Assembly: GCA_964472175.1 (NCBI GenBank)
Contig: CAYYJF010000043.1
Span: 1 to 15,820 of the forward strand
DNA: 15,820 bases
Source: UBA8389 sp964472175
Lineage (GTDB): Bacteria; Bacteroidota; Bacteroidia; Bacteroidales; UBA1402
Direction: 5' to 3'
Shown: in pieces, positions 1-7,806 of the stretch
Position numbering within the stretch: position 1 is the stretch's first letter
Layout of the letters: every line of letters begins with the position of its first letter
Notes under the pieces: generated by a model
Told to the model about the DNA's origin: nothing
The model's database searches: none
The model's input: the letters and a program-made list of their open reading frames with translations, nothing else
Translations under genes and position numbers: made by a program

Positions 1-269
1 GCATCAAATCCAACAATGCTGCACTTGCTCAATTGTTGACCAAAGATTACAACAAAGCCAAAGCTACTTTGGATGCAGTTGCTGCTCCCAATGCTGATAC
101 CCAATATCTGAAAGCCATTGTTGGTGCCAGAACAAACAATAAAGATTTGGTTGTTAGCGGATTGACAGCAGCCGTTAAAGCGGACAAAGCTTATGCAGCA
201 AAAGCATTGAAAGATCTTGAATTTGCAAAATTCATCACTGATCCTGCCATTGCAGCCATCGTGAAATAA
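1..269 (+). CDS. C-terminal end of a TPR-like / OmpA-associated Bacteroidota protein (5' partial)
   Basis: The open frame enters from the left edge (first full codon at base 3) and stops with TAA at 267-269, giving about 88 residues. The segment is Ala/Lys/Asp-rich and helical. It has the rhythm of tetratricopeptide-like units: DYNKAKATLDA, then YLKAIVGARTNN, then a unit ending in KALKDLEFAKF. From memory, similar tails close TPR-containing outer-membrane-associated proteins of Bacteroidales, some of which also carry an OmpA domain. No OmpA domain or signal peptide can be seen because the N-terminus lies outside the window. The first ATG-like codons in the frame are not taken as starts because the coding frame clearly continues upstream. 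Family assignment is by resemblance only. Confidence 0.6.
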   Translation, partial: IKSNNAALAQLLTKDYNKAKATLDAVAAPNADTQYLKAIVGARTNNKDLVVSGLTAAVKADKAYAAKALKDLEFAKFITDPAIAAIVK

Positions 270-315
270 TCAAATTCACCAAAACAATACCGGATCGTAT
301 CTTTCAATCCTGTAC

Positions 316-352
316 AAAAAAACCATCTCAAGCGATTTTGAGATGGTTTTTT
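316..352. terminator. Bidirectional intrinsic terminator
   Basis: A 9-bp stem (CCATCTCAA at 323-331 with TTGAGATGG at 338-346) has a 6-base loop. It is flanked by seven A on the left (316-322) and six T on the right (347-352). It can end the gene at 1-269 on the plus strand and the ispG operon on the minus strand, since the ispG stop lies at 420. Confidence 0.85.
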
Positions 353-394
353 GTTTGTTGTAATTTCTGACTTCTGGTCCTTTCACTGCTACAG

Positions 395-413
395 GCCCTT
401 TCATTCAAAGGGC
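395..413 (-). other. Small hairpin just after ispG, no U-tract
   Basis: Perfect 7-bp arms GCCCTTT (395-401) and AAAGGGC (407-413) enclose five bases and lie just downstream of the ispG stop. No T-run follows on either strand, so this is probably a transcript 3'-end structure rather than a terminator. The true terminator is at 316-352. Confidence 0.35.
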
Positions 414-419
414 ACCCTG

Positions 420-2309
420 TTACACTTCAGGTTCAACCCAATCGTTGTTGTCTTTGATCAACTGAATCAATTTGTCCAATGCCAAAGATTCAGGAATGTT
501 TTTCTCGATACATTGCTGCTTTTTATACAAAGATACTTGTCCTTTACCTGCACCCACGTAGCCATAATCGGCATCAGCCATTTCTCCGGGTCCATTGACG
601 ATACAGCCCATGATGCCAATTTTCAACCCTTTCAAATGGGATGTTTTGGCTTTTATGGCAGCTATAACCTGCTGCAAATCAAACAAGGTGCGACCGCAAC
701 TTGGACACGAAATGTATTCTGTCCGACTCATGCGCATTCTGGTCGATTGCAACACAGCAAAGGCAATGGATATGCCGTCCGATACCTCCAATTGAAATGG
801 CGCATCGGGTGAAGATTTCAATAAGAGGCCATCACCAAAACCATCAATAAACAAAGGGCCAAAATCCATACCTGCAGCCAATTGGACTTCATCCAGGGAA
901 GTTGCAGATAACTCACGAACAAATATGATGGGACTAAGAATGGAATAACGTAGAAAATAATGCATCAACATGCGCCACTCGGCCACCACATTTGAACGTC
1001 TGTTTTCGACCAAAAACACCACCCGGTTTTCCTCCTGAAAAAGCGATCTGGGTTGTTTGATGATTTCCTCCACCGACATTTGAACAAATCGAATGGCACT
1101 TTTACAGGCATTCAAGGATGTTAGATTGGAAACATTGAATAATGGAAAGGACTTTGGCGATTCTTTATAGAATTCAAAATCAACAATTTGGGCTATATCA
1201 TCCTGGCGTTCACCTACTTGTTTCCCAACGTAAACAAAATCAGGTTTCAATGCAGCACTTGAAAAATCGATGCGATGATTCAAATCTTCTGCCAAGACCA
1301 ATGGCACCTGACCATGTCCAAATCGTCCCACCGCATGCGTTTCTCTACGATGATACACGAAAGGATCGAATGGGCTATATTCTTGAATTTCAAACAAATC
1401 CATTTCTTCGGTAGAATCACATGCAACGCGTTGTTGCAGCAATTCAATCAATTTTCTGGCAACCGGTAATTCACATTCCGGATCTTCGCTCAAAGACACA
1501 CGAATGGTATCTCCAATGCCGTCAATCAGCAAAGCGCCAATGCCGGCAGCCGACTTGATACGTCCATCTTCACCATCCCCGGCCTCAGTCACACCCAAAT
1601 GTAAGGGAAACCGCATGTTTTCTTCAGCCATTCTTGCCACCAATAACCGCACCGTCTGAACCATAATCAGCACATTGGAGGCCTTGATTGAAAGCACCAC
1701 GTCCGAAAAGTTCTCAGAAACACAAATGCGCAAAAATTCCATGGCAGATTCCACCATTCCGGCCGGCGTGTCGCCATAACGGCTCATGATGCGATCAGAT
1801 AAGGAGCCATGATTCACACCAACCCGAATGGCCGTGTGGTTTTCTTTGCATCGGTTTAAAAATGGAACAAATTTGATCCTGATCTTTTCCAGTTCCTTTT
1901 CATACTCCTCCTGCGTATAACTTATATTGGCAAAAGTTTTGACCGAATCAACATAATTACCGGGGTTGATTCTAACTTTTTCTATATGCAATGCTGCCTC
2001 ATCTGCAGCTTTCGGGTTGAAATGAATGTCCGCAATCAAGGGTACATCATAACCTTCCGCACGCAATTGTTGCTTGATGTTCGCCAAATTGGCCGCCTCA
2101 CGAACACCCTGTGCCGTAAGACGCACGTATTCCGAACCTGCAGCCACCATGCGCTTACATTGCGCCACGCTGGCATCAGTATCCATCGTTGAGGTATTGG
2201 TCATCGATTGGATTCGAATGGGATGAGTTCCACCCAGCGGCAGCTTCCCGATCTGAACCGTAGAAGTGCTTCGTCTGGTATATTGAAACAGATTCGGGGT
2301 ATATCGCAT
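420..2309 (-). CDS. ispG: 4-hydroxy-3-methylbut-2-enyl diphosphate synthase IspG (GcpE), long form
   Basis: IspG is the iron-sulfur enzyme that reduces methylerythritol cyclodiphosphate to HMBPP, the penultimate step of the MEP isoprenoid pathway in the cytoplasm. The N-terminal TIM-barrel part is clear (residues about 15-290; PIRIQSMTNT, RLTAQG, LIADIHF, RVGVNHGSL, SDVVLSIKAS, LGVTEAG). The C-terminal [4Fe-4S] domain carries C535, C538 (CPSCGRTLFDLQ), C569 and E576 (GCIVNGPGE). At 629 residues it is much longer than the roughly 370-residue E. coli type. The extra 230 or so residues (about 300-525) form the insertion known from the long form in Bacteroidota and plastids. The ATG at 2309 overlaps the purE stop by one base (TGATG), so it is the last gene of a five-gene operon and is probably translationally coupled to purE. 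Confidence 0.97.
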   Translation of the reverse strand: MRYTPNLFQYTRRSTSTVQIGKLPLGGTHPIRIQSMTNTSTMDTDASVAQCKRMVAAGSEYVRLTAQGVREAANLANIKQQLRAEGYDVPLIADIHFNPKAADEAALHIEKVRINPGNYVDSVKTFANISYTQEEYEKELEKIRIKFVPFLNRCKENHTAIRVGVNHGSLSDRIMSRYGDTPAGMVESAMEFLRICVSENFSDVVLSIKASNVLIMVQTVRLLVARMAEENMRFPLHLGVTEAGDGEDGRIKSAAGIGALLIDGIGDTIRVSLSEDPECELPVARKLIELLQQRVACDSTEEMDLFEIQEYSPFDPFVYHRRETHAVGRFGHGQVPLVLAEDLNHRIDFSSAALKPDFVYVGKQVGERQDDIAQIVDFEFYKESPKSFPLFNVSNLTSLNACKSAIRFVQMSVEEIIKQPRSLFQEENRVVFLVENRRSNVVAEWRMLMHYFLRYSILSPIIFVRELSATSLDEVQLAAGMDFGPLFIDGFGDGLLLKSSPDAPFQLEVSDGISIAFAVLQSTRMRMSRTEYISCPSCGRTLFDLQQVIAAIKAKTSHLKGLKIGIMGCIVNGPGEMADADYGYVGAGKGQVSLYKKQQCIEKNIPESLALDKLIQLIKDNNDWVEPEV

Positions 2310-2815
2310 CAGTTGGTTTTAAATTCGAATTTTACTTCGCGAAGTTCTTCGTTGGCTTTTACAATCTTCTTTTTCAAACCCGTTTTGTATTCCACCAATC
2401 GCTTTTGCAATTCAGCATCACCAACAGCCAACATTTGTACTGCCAGAATACCGGCATTTAAAGCGCCGTTGATACCAACAGTAGCTACGGGTATTCCCGG
2501 AGGCATTTGGACGATGGCCAACAATGCATCCATGCCGCCCAGGCTTGCTGAAATGGGCACACCAATAACGGGCAATGAGGTTGATGCTGCAATAACGCCA
2601 CACAAATGCGCTGCCATACCGGCAGCAGCAATGATGACCTGAATGCCTCTTGAAGCTGCATTTTTCGCAAAATCTTCTACTTCATCAGGTGTTCTATGGG
2701 CAGACAATGCATTGATTTCAAAAGGGATCTTGAAATCGTTCAACAATTCAGCAGCCTTCTCCATGATTTTATAATCGGAGGTGCTGCCCATGATGATACT
2801 CACTTTTGGTTTCAT
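2309..2815 (-). CDS. purE: N5-carboxyaminoimidazole ribonucleotide mutase PurE (class I)
   Basis: PurE moves the carboxyl group of N5-CAIR to C4 to give CAIR in de novo purine synthesis. The 168-residue protein has the class I pattern: IIMGSTSD near the N-terminus (residues 7-14), the catalytic-histidine loop SAHRTP (H40), the loop AGMAAHLCG (65-73) and the MPPGIPVATVGI segment (104-115). Two positions differ from the E. coli loop GGAAHLPG: M67 replaces the second Gly and C72 replaces Pro. The C-terminal tail is lysine-rich. It follows gcvH by 10 bases and overlaps the ispG start by one base, so it is an internal gene of the rpoN-to-ispG operon. No PurK is seen in the window. Confidence 0.96.
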   Translation of the reverse strand: MKPKVSIIMGSTSDYKIMEKAAELLNDFKIPFEINALSAHRTPDEVEDFAKNAASRGIQVIIAAAGMAAHLCGVIAASTSLPVIGVPISASLGGMDALLAIVQMPPGIPVATVGINGALNAGILAVQMLAVGDAELQKRLVEYKTGLKKKIVKANEELREVKFEFKTN

Positions 2816-2825
2816 GACCTCGACC

Positions 2826-3203
2826 TTACTTAATTAAATCTGAATAAGCCTCTGATGAAAGCAATTGCGCAGATTCATTCAAGTCTTTGAGCTTGATACG
2901 AATCATCCAGCCATTTTCATAAGGTGATTCGTTGACCAATTCGGGCTTGTCTTCCAATTCCTGGTTTACTTCCAAAATAGAACCAGACATGGGCAAAAAT
3001 AAATCAGATACAGCTTTAACGGCTTCAACCGAACCAAAAACAGATTCTTGATCGAGTGAAGTTCCAACAGCCGGCAATTCAACAAAAACGATTTCGCCCA
3101 GCTCTGATTGCGCATAATCGGTAATCCCAACAACGGCCTCATCGCCTTCAATGCGAATCCACTCGTGGTCTTTGGTAAACTTTAATTCGACAGGTACATT
3201 CAT
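2826..3203 (-). CDS. gcvH: Glycine cleavage system H protein
   Basis: GcvH is the small lipoylated carrier that shuttles the aminomethyl group between the P, T and L proteins of the glycine cleavage complex. The 125 residues are the usual length. The start of the fold (FTKDHEWIRIEGDEAVVGIT) and the lipoylation loop GSVEAVKAVSD are intact, with K63 as the expected lipoyl lysine. The C-terminal ESPYENGWMIRIKL is also typical. The ATG at 3203 lies 25 bases after the stop of the PAP2-like gene, and the stop is 10 bases before purE. The other gcv genes are not in the window, so here gcvH travels with purE and ispG rather than with its partners. Confidence 0.97.
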   Translation of the reverse strand: MNVPVELKFTKDHEWIRIEGDEAVVGITDYAQSELGEIVFVELPAVGTSLDQESVFGSVEAVKAVSDLFLPMSGSILEVNQELEDKPELVNESPYENGWMIRIKLKDLNESAQLLSSEAYSDLIK

Positions 3204-3228
3204 ATTACAAAATTTAATTGGTTCAATA

Positions 3229-3846
3229 TTAAGGGATTAGAAAAAACGTCAACATCACAGACAGAACCCCAAGCAAAAAACCACCGGACACTTGTCCCAA
3301 GGTATGTGCTTTTAAGTACAAGCGACTGGAAGCTTGAATTCCTGCCAGCAAAAACATCACACACAAAACCAACACAGAACTCAGGGACAATTTAAGGCTG
3401 ACAATGATGGCAGCCCCAACCAAACAGCCAAAAGCCAATGTATGTGCGCTAATTTTCCATTTTAAAGTGATGAAAAAGGCCAGAAAGGTTCCAAAAATAG
3501 ATCCGATATAAAATTTGACGGCCCACCATGGAAAATGTGCCCGGTACAACATGACACAGGCGGTGATTCCGGTCAACAAGACAATAAAATAGGGCCAAAC
3601 ACGCTCAGAACGCTTTGACACATCCAAATCAGACACCAACCCGGTTTTCAATAACAGCCAAATACCGACACCGGGCAACAAGCACATATTGACCAAAACA
3701 ATGGCATCCACATACAGTCGATACGCGGTAGGCAATTCTCCAAAAACGCCCAATTCGAGGAGGAGCACCGTACCGATGAAAGGCAATGTCAGGGGATGCA
3801 GAATGGCAGAAATGATTTGTTGAGTTTTATGCATGGTGTCGTTCAT
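3229..3846 (-). CDS. PAP2-superfamily-like integral membrane protein
   Basis: A 205-residue protein with about six hydrophobic segments (roughly 11-31, 45-67, 87-100, 108-128, 137-168 and 186-204). It carries degenerate PAP2/PA-phosphatase motifs. KRSERVWP (78-85) sits where the KxxxxxxRP motif belongs. ISAH (132-135) matches the PSGH motif and keeps its histidine. SRLYLKAHTLGQ (174-185) matches SRxxxxxHxxxD with the final Asp replaced by Gln at 185. PAP2 proteins remove phosphate from lipid phosphates such as undecaprenyl pyrophosphate or PA; whether this one is active is uncertain because of the Q185 change. Its ATG overlaps the rpoN stop by four bases (ATGA). A second ATG four codons in is an alternative start. 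Confidence 0.75.
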   Translation of the reverse strand: MNDTMHKTQQIISAILHPLTLPFIGTVLLLELGVFGELPTAYRLYVDAIVLVNMCLLPGVGIWLLLKTGLVSDLDVSKRSERVWPYFIVLLTGITACVMLYRAHFPWWAVKFYIGSIFGTFLAFFITLKWKISAHTLAFGCLVGAAIIVSLKLSLSSVLVLCVMFLLAGIQASSRLYLKAHTLGQVSGGFLLGVLSVMLTFFLIP

Positions 3847-5282
3847 AGTTCTTTTCGTAAACGCGCAACAGGAATGTCTGATTGTTCTCTGTATTTGGCC
3901 ACAGTTCTCCGCGCAATTTGATAGCCTTTGGTCATCAATATTTCACACAACTGCTCGTCGGTCAATGGTTTACGTTTGTTTTCTTTATCAATTGATTCTT
4001 TTAAAATATTTTTTATTTCGAGTGCAGAAACTTCTTCACCACTTTCGGTCTGCATGCCTTCAGAAAAAAAAGATTTCAAGGCAAATATACCAAATTCCGT
4101 TTGAACATATTTGCTGTTGCTCACACGTGAGATGGTGGACACATCGTATCCGGTGCGCGCAGCAATATCCTTCAACACCATTGGCTTCAATAATTTTTCA
4201 TCTCCGTTAAGAAAATAATCCGATTGGTAATTCACAATGGCCTGCATGGTGCGCAACAACGTTTCTTGTCTTGTTTTCACGGCATCAATAAACCATCTGG
4301 CTGCATCCACTTTCTGCTTCGCAAACTGAATGGCATCTTTGGCTGCTTTGGTCTGATTTTTCTCGTTGCCCTTGAAATCCTGAACCATCGTGATATAATC
4401 GGCATTGACATGCAATTCAGGTATGCTGCTGTTATTCAGAGACAAATTTAAGTTTCCATCTTCGTTTTCAAGTAAAAAATCGGGCGTAATTTCCATCAAA
4501 GCCGATTGAAGGGATGAACCATACATGCTGCCCGGTTTTGGATTCAGCTTGACAATTTCCTGAATAATCAACTTTAAATCATCGCTATCCCATTCATAAC
4601 GTTTCAAAATGGCATCATAATGTTTCTTGGAAAATTCGTCAAAACTGTTTTCCAAGACCATGATGGCACCTTTCACTGTCTCCGTTTGGGTCTTTCTTTT
4701 TAACTGAAGTAACAAACAGGACTGCAAATTGGAGGCTCCCACACCCGGAGGATCAAAGGTTTGAATCAACCGAATTACTTCGATTATTTCCCGGGTAGGG
4801 ACATCCAGCCCTATCTGAATGGCCAGATCGTCACCAAGATTTTCAGCGTCACGTCTCAGATAACCATCATCATCGATACTCCCCACAATATATTCGGCAA
4901 TGGTTTTGGTTTGAGCGTCCAATTCCTGCAAATCCAATTGTTCCATCAGAAAATCGTTCAATCCCATTCCGGCAGAAACCGGAATAAACTCTTTTCTGCT
5001 TTCCTGAACATTGGCATCCAATCGGGTTCTGTAATCCGGAATGTCATCGTCCCGTTCATAATCATCTATGATAAAATCATCATTTTCAGATTGTTCTGAA
5101 TCAGAAAATGAATCTTCTCCCAATTTAGGGTCGTCACCCATTTCCAATGCAGGATTTTCATCCACTTCCCTAAGTATACGCTCACCAAGCTCCAGGGCAG
5201 TGACCTCAAGCAATTTAACCTGTTGTATCTGCAACGGAGACAACTTTTGCTGCAACTTCTGTTGTAATGATTGGCGTAACAT
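3843..5282 (-). CDS. rpoN: RNA polymerase sigma-54 factor
   Basis: RpoN directs RNA polymerase to GG/GC (-24/-12) promoters and needs AAA+ enhancer-binding activators. The 479 residues are full length. Region I is glutamine- and leucine-rich (residues 1-45, LQQKLQQKLSPLQIQQVKLLEV) and binds the activator. An acidic linker follows (about 48-90, EDSFSDSEQSENDD). The core-binding domain is at about 100-300, and the helix-turn-helix region at about 370-410 contains DIAARTGYDVSTISRVSNSK. The diagnostic RpoN box ARRTVAKYRE is at 457-466. It is the first gene of the operon; its stop overlaps the next start by four bases. A -7-like box lies 18 bases upstream of the ATG. Confidence 0.97.
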   Translation of the reverse strand: MLRQSLQQKLQQKLSPLQIQQVKLLEVTALELGERILREVDENPALEMGDDPKLGEDSFSDSEQSENDDFIIDDYERDDDIPDYRTRLDANVQESRKEFIPVSAGMGLNDFLMEQLDLQELDAQTKTIAEYIVGSIDDDGYLRRDAENLGDDLAIQIGLDVPTREIIEVIRLIQTFDPPGVGASNLQSCLLLQLKRKTQTETVKGAIMVLENSFDEFSKKHYDAILKRYEWDSDDLKLIIQEIVKLNPKPGSMYGSSLQSALMEITPDFLLENEDGNLNLSLNNSSIPELHVNADYITMVQDFKGNEKNQTKAAKDAIQFAKQKVDAARWFIDAVKTRQETLLRTMQAIVNYQSDYFLNGDEKLLKPMVLKDIAARTGYDVSTISRVSNSKYVQTEFGIFALKSFFSEGMQTESGEEVSALEIKNILKESIDKENKRKPLTDEQLCEILMTKGYQIARRTVAKYREQSDIPVARLRKEL

Positions 5283-5299
5283 GGGGGTGTATTCGTCTA

Positions 5300-5307
5300 C
5301 AAAAATA
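5300..5307 (-). promoter_or_regulatory. Candidate -7 promoter box for the rpoN operon
   Basis: On the minus strand this reads TATTTTTG, a full match to the Bacteroidota -7 consensus TAnnTTTG. It lies in the only intergenic gap (5283-5332) upstream of rpoN, 17 bases before the start codon. No good -33 TTTG is seen at normal spacing, so the call is tentative. Confidence 0.4.
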
Positions 5308-5332
5308 CGAAAAATCCGAGGATGCGCATCAA

Positions 5333-6994
5333 TTAATACCGGAAACTGCTCCCTCCTAAAAATTCCCTCAACAAAGAAGTATATGGAATTTCAGGGTCGG
5401 AAATGGGGGTGAAATATTCCACAAAACGCAACAAGCGATGGGCCTCAGCATATTCGGCGCAACTTTTGGGAACCATCCGAAGAATGGGCTCAGCATAACT
5501 CCTTAAAACAGAGAATTCAAACAATAATGCCGAATTAAACATGGCGTCCGCTTCTTCCTGATAAGGGAAAATCCACTTTTCCTCACCTTTTCGCACACTA
5601 TCCCACCGGGAAATGGTTTCTTTGGCCGAATATCCTCTGTACCTGAAATCCCGAATAATTCTTCTCAACAAACGGTTGTCTGTCGTAGGAATCCAATTGT
5701 GATCATCCAAAGACATGGCGGTCAAAGCCGAAACATACACCTTAAACTGTACTTCTTTTGGAATCTTGGGTAACAATTTGGGGTTCAGGGCATGAATTCC
5801 TTCAAAAATCAAAATCGACCTATCCGTCAATTTTAATTTATTTCCTTTAAACTCTTTGACGCCCAAGGCAAAATTGAACGTTGGCACCTCCACCTCTTCT
5901 CCTTGAATCAAAGCCTTGAGATGTTTGTTGAACAACTCAAGATCCAGTGCATGAAAGGATTCAAAATCATACTCTCCATTTTCATCTTTGGGAGTCAATG
6001 TCCTCGAAAGAAAATAATCATCCAAAGAAATGGCCACCGGCTTGTACCCCAAAACCATCAATTGAATTGACAGTCTTTTAGAAAAGGTCGTTTTGCCGGA
6101 AGAAGATGGTCCGGAAATCAAAATAATCTTCGCTTGCTCATTTTGGTGAATGGCATCCGCAATTTGAGCAATCTTCTTTTCCTGCAAAGATTCTGAGATG
6201 TTGATCAAATTGGTTGATTCGCCCGATTCACAAGCCCGATTCAAATCACCCACATTGGACATATCCATGATGTCGCACCAATCTAAATACTCTTTAAAAA
6301 CGCCCAGCAACTTAGGTTGATCGTCAATATCCTGTAAAACAGTGGGATCAACCCTGTTTGGAATCTGCAACAACAGCCCATCATGATACGTCGAAATATC
6401 GAATAAATTCAAATATCCGGTTGAAATGGCCAGGGCTCCATAATAATAATCCACGTGCCAACCCATTTTGAAGTAACCACTGTATAAGGAGCCCTGGGTA
6501 ATCAGCAAATCGACCAAATCTTGTCTGTTTCTGTTTTTAAAAAGCTCAATAACGTTGGGTGTTTCGTCTTCTACAAACTCAATTGCATTGTCCGCATCGA
6601 TCAATTCCTGAACCCTTTTTTTGACTGAAACCAAATCATCGGGCGTAACCGTTCTGCCCAATTCTAAACGGCAGAAATAACCTTTTGATACAGGATGCTC
6701 CAGTTTAAACTTCCCTTCAGGAAACAATTCGGCGACAGCAGCAGACACGACAAAGGTCAAAGTCCGGACGTAAGCCCGCATTCCTGAGCTACTATACGTA
6801 TTGATAAATTCAATCTGTTTGTGGTTGTAGATTTCATAATGCAAACCAACAGCTTTGTTGTTCACCCTGGCGACGATGGCATTTGGAATGATGTGCGCAG
6901 CCATACTTTCATACACTTGCAAAACTGTTGTTCCCATTGGAAACAATTCATACGTGTTGGTATTCAGGCAATGAATTCGAATGGTTTTACTCAT
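5333..6994 (-). CDS. TGS-domain nucleoside (uridine) kinase
   Basis: A 553-residue protein with a fused layout. The N-terminus resembles a TGS domain (residues about 1-65, TIRIHCLNTNTYELFPMGTTVLQV) followed by the second additional domain of threonyl-tRNA synthetase (about 70-240). The C-terminal half is a uridine-kinase/phosphoribulokinase-like P-loop domain with Walker A GPSSSGKTT (295-303, K301). SLDDYFLSR follows about 35 residues later, and IFEGIHALNP comes further on. Such proteins are annotated as nucleoside kinases in Bacteroidales and probably phosphorylate uridine or cytidine for pyrimidine salvage; the substrate is inferred. An upstream ATG at 7051 would add 19 residues before the conserved MSKTIRIH start. 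I prefer 6994. It lies 50 bases upstream of rpoN and may be a separate transcript. Confidence 0.88.
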   Translation of the reverse strand: MSKTIRIHCLNTNTYELFPMGTTVLQVYESMAAHIIPNAIVARVNNKAVGLHYEIYNHKQIEFINTYSSSGMRAYVRTLTFVVSAAVAELFPEGKFKLEHPVSKGYFCRLELGRTVTPDDLVSVKKRVQELIDADNAIEFVEDETPNVIELFKNRNRQDLVDLLITQGSLYSGYFKMGWHVDYYYGALAISTGYLNLFDISTYHDGLLLQIPNRVDPTVLQDIDDQPKLLGVFKEYLDWCDIMDMSNVGDLNRACESGESTNLINISESLQEKKIAQIADAIHQNEQAKIILISGPSSSGKTTFSKRLSIQLMVLGYKPVAISLDDYFLSRTLTPKDENGEYDFESFHALDLELFNKHLKALIQGEEVEVPTFNFALGVKEFKGNKLKLTDRSILIFEGIHALNPKLLPKIPKEVQFKVYVSALTAMSLDDHNWIPTTDNRLLRRIIRDFRYRGYSAKETISRWDSVRKGEEKWIFPYQEEADAMFNSALLFEFSVLRSYAEPILRMVPKSCAEYAEAHRLLRFVEYFTPISDPEIPYTSLLREFLGGSSFRY

Positions 6995-7089
6995 ATTTGT
7001 AAGGATCATTAAAACCATAAAAATACACATTTCCATTCCATCAAATTGCATTTTAATGATATTTAATACCTAAGTTTCTTGGAAATTAT

Positions 7090-7097
7090 TACTTTTG
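7090..7097 (+). promoter_or_regulatory. Candidate -7 promoter box for the FKBP lipoprotein gene
   Basis: TACTTTTG matches TAnnTTTG exactly and lies 41 bases before the ATG at 7139. A transcript starting about 7 bases downstream would have a leader of about 35 bases and would exclude the upstream TTG at 7079 as a start. A clear -33 element is not seen. Confidence 0.45.
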
Positions 7098-7138
7098 CCG
7101 AACTTATTGATTACAGTAAAACCAATCATAACGAAAAC

Positions 7139-7666
7139 ATGAAAAAAATCAGCATTTTATTTACCGTTGCTGTCCTGTTTATGGGCATCAGTTTTGCATC
7201 ATGCAACAAAACTTCAGGCAGCAAAATGAAAAACTCAATCGACAGCTTAAGCTATGCTTATGGTGTTGGAATCGGCAAACAATTCTCTGAAAATCTGGAA
7301 CAATTCCCGACCAAAATGAACCTCGATTTGTTCTTGGCCGTATTTGAAAAAACATTGAGAGGCGACACCACCAAATTGGCTATTTCACCCGACGAAGCCT
7401 ACGAAGTATTCCAACGTTGCTTGGCAGATGCTCAAATTCAGGCAGCCAAAGATACCAAAGAAGAAGTGAAAGCATTCATGGATAAAAATGCCAAAGAAGA
7501 CGGTGTTCAAACCACAGCTTCCGGTCTCCAATATAAAGTTCTTACTCAAGGCAATGGNNNNNNNNNNNNNNNNNNNNNNNNNNNNNNNNNNNNNNNNNNN
7601 NNNNNNNNNNNNNNNNNNNNNNNNNNNNNNNNNNNNNNNNNNNNNNNNNNNNNNNNNAAGAAGTAA
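7139..7666 (+). CDS. FKBP-type peptidyl-prolyl cis-trans isomerase, lipoprotein (interrupted by assembly gap)
   Basis: The start MKKISILFTVAVLFMGIS is a lipoprotein signal with a lipobox-like FASC ending at C22, so the protein is probably lipid-anchored in the cell envelope. Residues about 35-125 are the helical FKBP N-terminal dimerisation domain (SLSYAYGVGIGKQFSENL, LDLFLAVFEK, EAYEVFQR). The catalytic FKBP domain begins at GLQYKVLTQGNG (129-140). There 100 N intervene, after which only Lys-Lys-stop remains. Apparent in-frame continuity across the N run is not evidence, because the gap length is a placeholder. An intact FKBP domain needs roughly 90 more residues, so about 270 bases are probably missing. 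The ATG at 7139 is chosen over the TTG at 7079 because it starts the signal peptide. An 18-bp terminator hairpin follows the gene. Confidence 0.88.
   Translation: MKKISILFTVAVLFMGISFASCNKTSGSKMKNSIDSLSYAYGVGIGKQFSENLEQFPTKMNLDLFLAVFEKTLRGDTTKLAISPDEAYEVFQRCLADAQIQAAKDTKEEVKAFMDKNAKEDGVQTTASGLQYKVLTQGNXXXXXXXXXXXXXXXXXXXXXXXXXXXXXXXXXXKK
7558..7657. other. Assembly gap (100 N)
   Basis: Exactly 100 unknown bases, the conventional placeholder for a scaffold gap of unknown size. It falls inside the catalytic domain of the FKBP gene. Confidence 0.99.
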
Positions 7667-7684
7667 AAAATATCAATACGTCAC

Positions 7685-7732
7685 AATAATAGCGGTCTGC
7701 CTTACATTTTATAGGCAGACCGCTATTATTTT
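7685..7732 (+). terminator. Strong intrinsic terminator after the FKBP gene
   Basis: A perfect 18-bp inverted repeat (7685-7702 with 7713-7730; core GCGGTCTGCCT / AGGCAGACCGC) has a 10-base loop and ends in a short T-run. It lies 18 bases after the FKBP stop and insulates the lrp-type gene downstream. Confidence 0.88.
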
Positions 7733-7765
7733 GCTACATACATACGCAAATATTAAAATATTTCT

Positions 7766-7773
7766 TACATTTG
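7766..7773 (+). promoter_or_regulatory. Candidate -7 promoter box for the Lrp/AsnC gene
   Basis: TACATTTG matches TAnnTTTG and lies 33 bases before the ATG at 7807, just after the FKBP terminator. No TTTG is present at the usual -33 spacing. Confidence 0.45.
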
Positions 7774-7806
7774 TAGTATTCAAATCACGCTTAAACCCTA
7801 TATGTC

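Noticed and set aside
351..812. 153-codon plus-strand open frame antisense to ispG
   Set aside because: It overlaps the conserved C-terminal iron-sulfur domain of IspG on the other strand and starts inside the terminator; it is a shadow frame.
6995..7051. Upstream ATG for the nucleoside kinase
   Set aside because: The 19 added residues are not like the family; the MSKTIRIH start gives the usual TGS N-terminus.
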